Below, in pieces: positions 7,401-9,053 of a stretch of DNA of 9,053 bases. The stretch is taken from NCBI GenBank assembly GCA_900765465.1, contig CAAFRM010000125.1, positions 1 through 9,053 of the forward strand, written 5' to 3'. The first letter of the stretch is position 1. The number at the start of each line of letters is the position of its first letter. The stretch comes from an uncultured Prevotella sp. (GTDB lineage Bacteria > Bacteroidota > Bacteroidia > Bacteroidales > Bacteroidaceae). A model generated the notes under the pieces. That model was given only the letters and a program-made list of their open reading frames with translations. It made no database searches and was not told the origin of the DNA. The position numbers and the translations under genes are program-made.

Positions 7401-7640
7401 TGCGCACCATTCTATGCGAGCGCCCTCCACTTCGATACCGAGGAACTTGACGACGGCGACGAGAAGGAACAGCGTCACAGCTTCGACCTGAAGAAGTCTA
7501 AGTTCACCAATCTCTTCCTCGATGCAGCCCACATGGGTGTAGGCGGTGAGAATTCTTGGGGTGCTTGGCCATTGGAGAAGTATCGTGTTCATTATGGAAA
7601 CAAGACCTTCAACTTTGTGCTGATTCCTCAGACAAAATAG
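4404..7640 (+). CDS. GH2 beta-galactosidase (LacZ-like, exported)
   Basis: A retaining beta-galactosidase of 1078 aa, the full LacZ-type length. A signal peptide (1-20, ending MVAFG) sends it out of the cytoplasm. Domain order: sugar-binding jelly roll (about 45-255, with DGTWKFNW and MPGNWEMLGYG), immunoglobulin-like domain (about 260-370), TIM barrel (about 375-665), second beta domain, and a C-terminal Bgal small-chain domain (about 795-1075, with FWRAPTDNDMG at 834-844 and YGRGPIENYSDR at 939-950). Catalytic features: GANRHEIDP (385-393), CHYPDDP (422-428), AEANQESHG (443-451), the acid/base E494 in MGNE, and the nucleophile E558 in IQCEYNHTMGN. Metal-site residues equivalent to LacZ E416 and H418 (E448, H450) are kept. 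A lysine-rich linker (781-791) separates the second beta domain from the small-chain domain. With GH105 and GH51 neighbours it most likely removes galactose from pectic galactan or arabinogalactan rather than lactose. Last gene of the operon; a terminator follows at 7685. Confidence 0.95.
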   Translation: MNKRLFVTLSMAGLAMVAFGAKKPKAAIKPLNKTVAIQQPTFTEWHDLQVNEINRLPLHTLHFAYDPNDFPGTGAEYLDKKQSMNYMSLDGTWKFNWVANADQRPTDFYKTDLDDSKWKNIQMPGNWEMLGYGQPEYVNVGFAWRGHFNQQPPAVPTKDNHVGSYRREINIPANWDGKRVIAHFGSVTSNIYLYVNGQFAGYAEDSKVAAEFDITPFLKKGKNLIAFQSFRWCDGSWCEDQDFWRLSGPARENYLYARSKEHRLLDVRVETELKNNYKDGALNITAKLQGNTLAYFGLYDPDGKEVIVTGTDNVRNGVAKYQLRVKNVRKWSAETPNLYTLVVSPIQNGGMYSPYEIIQVKVGFRKVEIKNKQLLVNGQPVLLKGANRHEIDPDAGYNVSEKRMIQDIMMMKRLNINAVRTCHYPDDPRWYDLCDKYGLYVVAEANQESHGFQYGDDAAAKKPEFAKQIMERNQHNVSMFYNHPSIITWSMGNETVMGDNFLKVYKWIKEQDKTRPVQYEQAHRGEGTDIFCPMYYPVSACEKYAKDPNSPMPLIQCEYNHTMGNSGGNLSDYWNLIRKYPILQGGFDWDFVDQALHRKIVKPMSILPYKMNNEELRKIEYTYGGDYNKYDPSDNNFNCNGIIGPDRQLNPHAYEVAYQYQNIWAKMVSAETGQVNVYNENFFRDLSNYALAWSLEEDGVETQNGTIADLDVPAQQTRTFTIPYDRSKITGKEVFLNIDFRLKNAEPLLTAGQVVAYAQLPVVTKQACEGDCSKLLAEGHGKKKMKLAAKKDNVIAVTTPNLTFKLDRTTGLISEYAYNGKSMLGEGGTLKPNFWRAPTDNDMGANLQKKFKVWKNPQMNLKNIDVKKDKKANTVTIVTSFDMPEVQGQMDITYLVFANTGAVKVTEDFKATEGAKVSDMFRFGMLLQMPYSMEKSTYYGRGPIENYSDRKDCMRIAIYNDDADNQYFPYIRPQESGTKSDIRWWKQTDATGLGLQVKSCAPFYASALHFDTEELDDGDEKEQRHSFDLKKSKFTNLFLDAAHMGVGGENSWGAWPLEKYRVHYGNKTFNFVLIPQTK

Positions 7641-7655
7641 TAGAAAAACAGGTAT

Positions 7656-7671
7656 TTGGACAAAAGTCCAA
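7656..7671 (+). other. Small hairpin TTGGAC-AAAA-GTCCAA
   Basis: A 6-bp stem (7656-7661 with 7666-7671) closes an AAAA loop 16 nt after the GH2 stop codon. No T-tract follows, so it is not itself a terminator. It could be an RNA-stabilising 3' structure ahead of the terminator at 7685. Confidence 0.35.
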
Positions 7672-7684
7672 TATATTTAAACAG

Positions 7685-7714
7685 AAAATCCACCTCATTT
7701 GGGGTGGATTTTTT
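7685..7714 (+). terminator. Rho-independent terminator after the GH2 gene
   Basis: A perfect 10-bp stem AAAATCCACC (7685-7694) with GGTGGATTTT (7703-7712) has an 8-nt loop and runs into six T residues (7709-7714). It lies 44 bp past the GH2 stop and ends the DUF2264-GH105-GH2 transcript. The A-tract on the left arm gives it some bidirectional character. Confidence 0.85.
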
Positions 7715-7715
7715 G

Positions 7716-7723
7716 TATCTTTG
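7716..7723 (+). promoter_or_regulatory. -7 promoter box of the GH51 gene
   Basis: TATCTTTG followed by C is an exact TAnnTTTG match, two bases after the terminator T-tract. The nearest upstream TTTG (7698-7701) is only 14 bp away, shorter than the usual 19-21 bp, so the -33 element is weak or absent and an activator may be needed. The predicted start near 7730 gives a leader of about 95 nt. Confidence 0.5.
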
Positions 7724-7742
7724 CAACCGTAAATCTATATAT

Positions 7743-7788
7743 GATAAACGAATCAATATAGAAAAGATAAACGAATCAATATAGAAAA
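7743..7788 (+). repeat. Perfect 23-bp tandem duplication in the GH51 leader
   Basis: A 23-bp unit beginning GATAAACGAATC and ending AATATAGAAAA occurs at 7743-7765 and, with no mismatch and no gap, at 7766-7788. It lies between the predicted transcription start and the GH51 start codon. Perfect identity suggests a recent duplication or a site under selection. Copy number could vary between strains. Confidence 0.9.
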
Positions 7789-7824
7789 GAAAATTTCAAC
7801 CTAAAAAAGACAATAACGAACAAT

Positions 7825-9053
7825 ATGAGAAAAGCTAAAATTTTCGCAGCAATGCTGATGGCGATGTCTTCTCTCGGAGCTTTCGCACAGCATCAGTTTA
7901 TGGTTCAGGCCAACAAGCCTGGAGTAGAAATTCAGCCTACCATGTATGGTATCTTCTTCGAGGATATCAACTTCGGTGCCGATGGTGGCCTCTATGCAGA
8001 GATGGTGGAGAACCGTTCTTTTGAGTTCCCACAGCGCCTGATGGGATGGAATACTTTCGGAAATGTAACCCTCAGCGATGTGCGACCAGCCTTTGAGCGC
8101 AATCCTCACTATGTAACCTTGGAGAGTGCTGGTGCCCGCGAAAAGCAGACGGGTCTTGAGAACCGCGGTTTCTTCGGCATGGGTTTGAAGAAGGATATGA
8201 AGTACGATTTCTCTGTATATGGCCGTCTTCATCTCATCGATGGCAAGCAGGCTAAGATTCGCGTAGAGTTGGTTAACTCTAAGAATGATGTCATTGCCAA
8301 GAAGAGCATCACCATTACCAATAATAAATGGCAGAAGCATACCGCTTCGCTGACTTCTCCTCAGACAGATGCCAAGGGTTTGATGCGTGTTTATCTGGAG
8401 AAAGGTTCTGAGAGCGTAGATCTCGATCACATCTCTCTTTTCCCATCAGACAACTGGAATGGCCTCCGTGCCGACCTCGTTCAGGATCTTGCTGACTTGA
8501 AGCCAGGCATCTTCCGTTTCCCTGGCGGATGTATCGTAGAGGGTACCGACCTCGACACCCGTTATGAGTGGAAGAACAGTGTGGGCAATCCAGAAAACCG
8601 TCCTTTGAATGAGAACCGCTGGAGAGATACCTTCCCACATCGCCTTTTCCCTAACTATTATCAGTCATTGGGCTTGGGCTTCTACGAGTACTTCCTCCTT
8701 TCTGAGAAGATTGGTGCAGAGCCATTGCCAATTCTTTCTGTAGGTTTGGCTTGCCAGTATCAGAACAGTGATAAGGATCCTAATGCGCATGTAGCAGTTA
8801 AGGATTTGCAGAGCTATATCGACGATGCACTCGACCTCATCGAGTTTGCCAATGGTCCAGTCACCTCTAAGTGGGGTAAGCTCCGTGCCGATATGGGTCA
8901 TCCAGCACCATTCAACCTGAAGCAGATTGGTATCGGTAACGAGCAGTGGGGTCCTATGTATCCAGAGCGTCTGCAGAAGTTCATGGAGCAGATTCATGCC
9001 AAGTATCCAAAGATCAAGATCTGCGGTTCATCAGGTCCATCTGCTGATGGCAA
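7825..9053 (+). CDS. GH51 alpha-L-arabinofuranosidase (3' end outside the window)
   Basis: An exo-enzyme releasing terminal alpha-L-arabinofuranose from arabinan or arabinogalactan side chains. From the ATG at 7825 the frame stays open for 409 codons to the window edge. The signal peptide ends AFA/QHQ (cleavage after about 21), so the enzyme is exported. Next come the GH51 N-terminal block GIFFEDINFGADGG (42-55) and LYAEMVENRSFEFP, a beta-rich carbohydrate-binding-like region (about 74-195), then the TIM barrel with FRFPGGCIVEG (230-240) and TRYEWKNSVG. The general acid/base is E373 in IGIGNEQWGP. The nucleophile glutamate and the C-terminal beta domain lie beyond 9053. The start codon choice gives a clean signal peptide; no Shine-Dalgarno is evident (AATAACGAACAAT precedes it). 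It has its own promoter and a duplicated leader, separate from the operon upstream. A few GH51 members act on other substrates, but exported Bacteroidota proteins with this signature are normally arabinofuranosidases. Confidence 0.93.
   Translation, partial: MRKAKIFAAMLMAMSSLGAFAQHQFMVQANKPGVEIQPTMYGIFFEDINFGADGGLYAEMVENRSFEFPQRLMGWNTFGNVTLSDVRPAFERNPHYVTLESAGAREKQTGLENRGFFGMGLKKDMKYDFSVYGRLHLIDGKQAKIRVELVNSKNDVIAKKSITITNNKWQKHTASLTSPQTDAKGLMRVYLEKGSESVDLDHISLFPSDNWNGLRADLVQDLADLKPGIFRFPGGCIVEGTDLDTRYEWKNSVGNPENRPLNENRWRDTFPHRLFPNYYQSLGLGFYEYFLLSEKIGAEPLPILSVGLACQYQNSDKDPNAHVAVKDLQSYIDDALDLIEFANGPVTSKWGKLRADMGHPAPFNLKQIGIGNEQWGPMYPERLQKFMEQIHAKYPKIKICGSSGPSADG

Noticed and set aside
7656..7671. 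Hairpin after GH2 as a copy of the operator at 222
   Set aside because: It shares only GTCCAAT with the first palindrome, and its half-sites are arranged the opposite way around an AAAA loop.
7741..7761. Six-codon leader ORF (MINESI, stop) before GH51
   Set aside because: It has no ribosome-binding signal, overlaps the 23-bp repeat and is not renewed in the second copy, which lacks the ATG; likely chance.

Overview
The window looks like chromosomal DNA of a gut Bacteroidota of the Prevotella/Segatella type. Three things suggest this. Promoter-like sites match the Bacteroidota pattern (TTTG, then about 20 bp, then TAnnTTTG). Most genes lack a strong Shine-Dalgarno. The main content is a run of exported plant-glycan glycosidases with the protein signatures of that phylum. 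The organism call is inferred from style and not from a marker gene.

Left part (1-1577): an accessory segment with two divergent ATPase genes. Only the first 13 codons of the minus-strand gene are inside the window (start at 40). The plus-strand gene (318-1577) is a complete AAA_14/DUF4143-type ATPase. Between them lie a 14-bp inverted repeat and three tandem 33-bp units, each centred on the palindrome ATCCAATCGATTGGAT or a variant. The units run from the promoter to the start codon of the plus-strand gene.

Junction (1578-1876): directly after the ATPase stop codon, in another frame, is the C-terminal tail of a family 43 glycoside hydrolase with no beginning. This suggests that the ATPase segment replaced or interrupted a hydrolase gene of the neighbouring locus. 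A promoter for the next operon follows.

Right part (1877-9053): a polysaccharide-utilisation segment on the plus strand. A DUF2264 protein, a GH105 unsaturated uronyl hydrolase and a large GH2 beta-galactosidase form a likely operon with gaps of 43 and 6 bp. A strong terminator follows. A GH51 alpha-L-arabinofuranosidase then starts from its own promoter and a leader holding a perfect 23-bp tandem duplication; it runs off the right edge. All four enzymes carry signal peptides. Together they suit periplasmic trimming of arabinose, galactose and (unsaturated) uronic acids from pectic rhamnogalacturonan-I side chains or type II arabinogalactan. No SusC/SusD pair, sensor or transporter lies in the window, so the substrate is inferred from enzyme families only.
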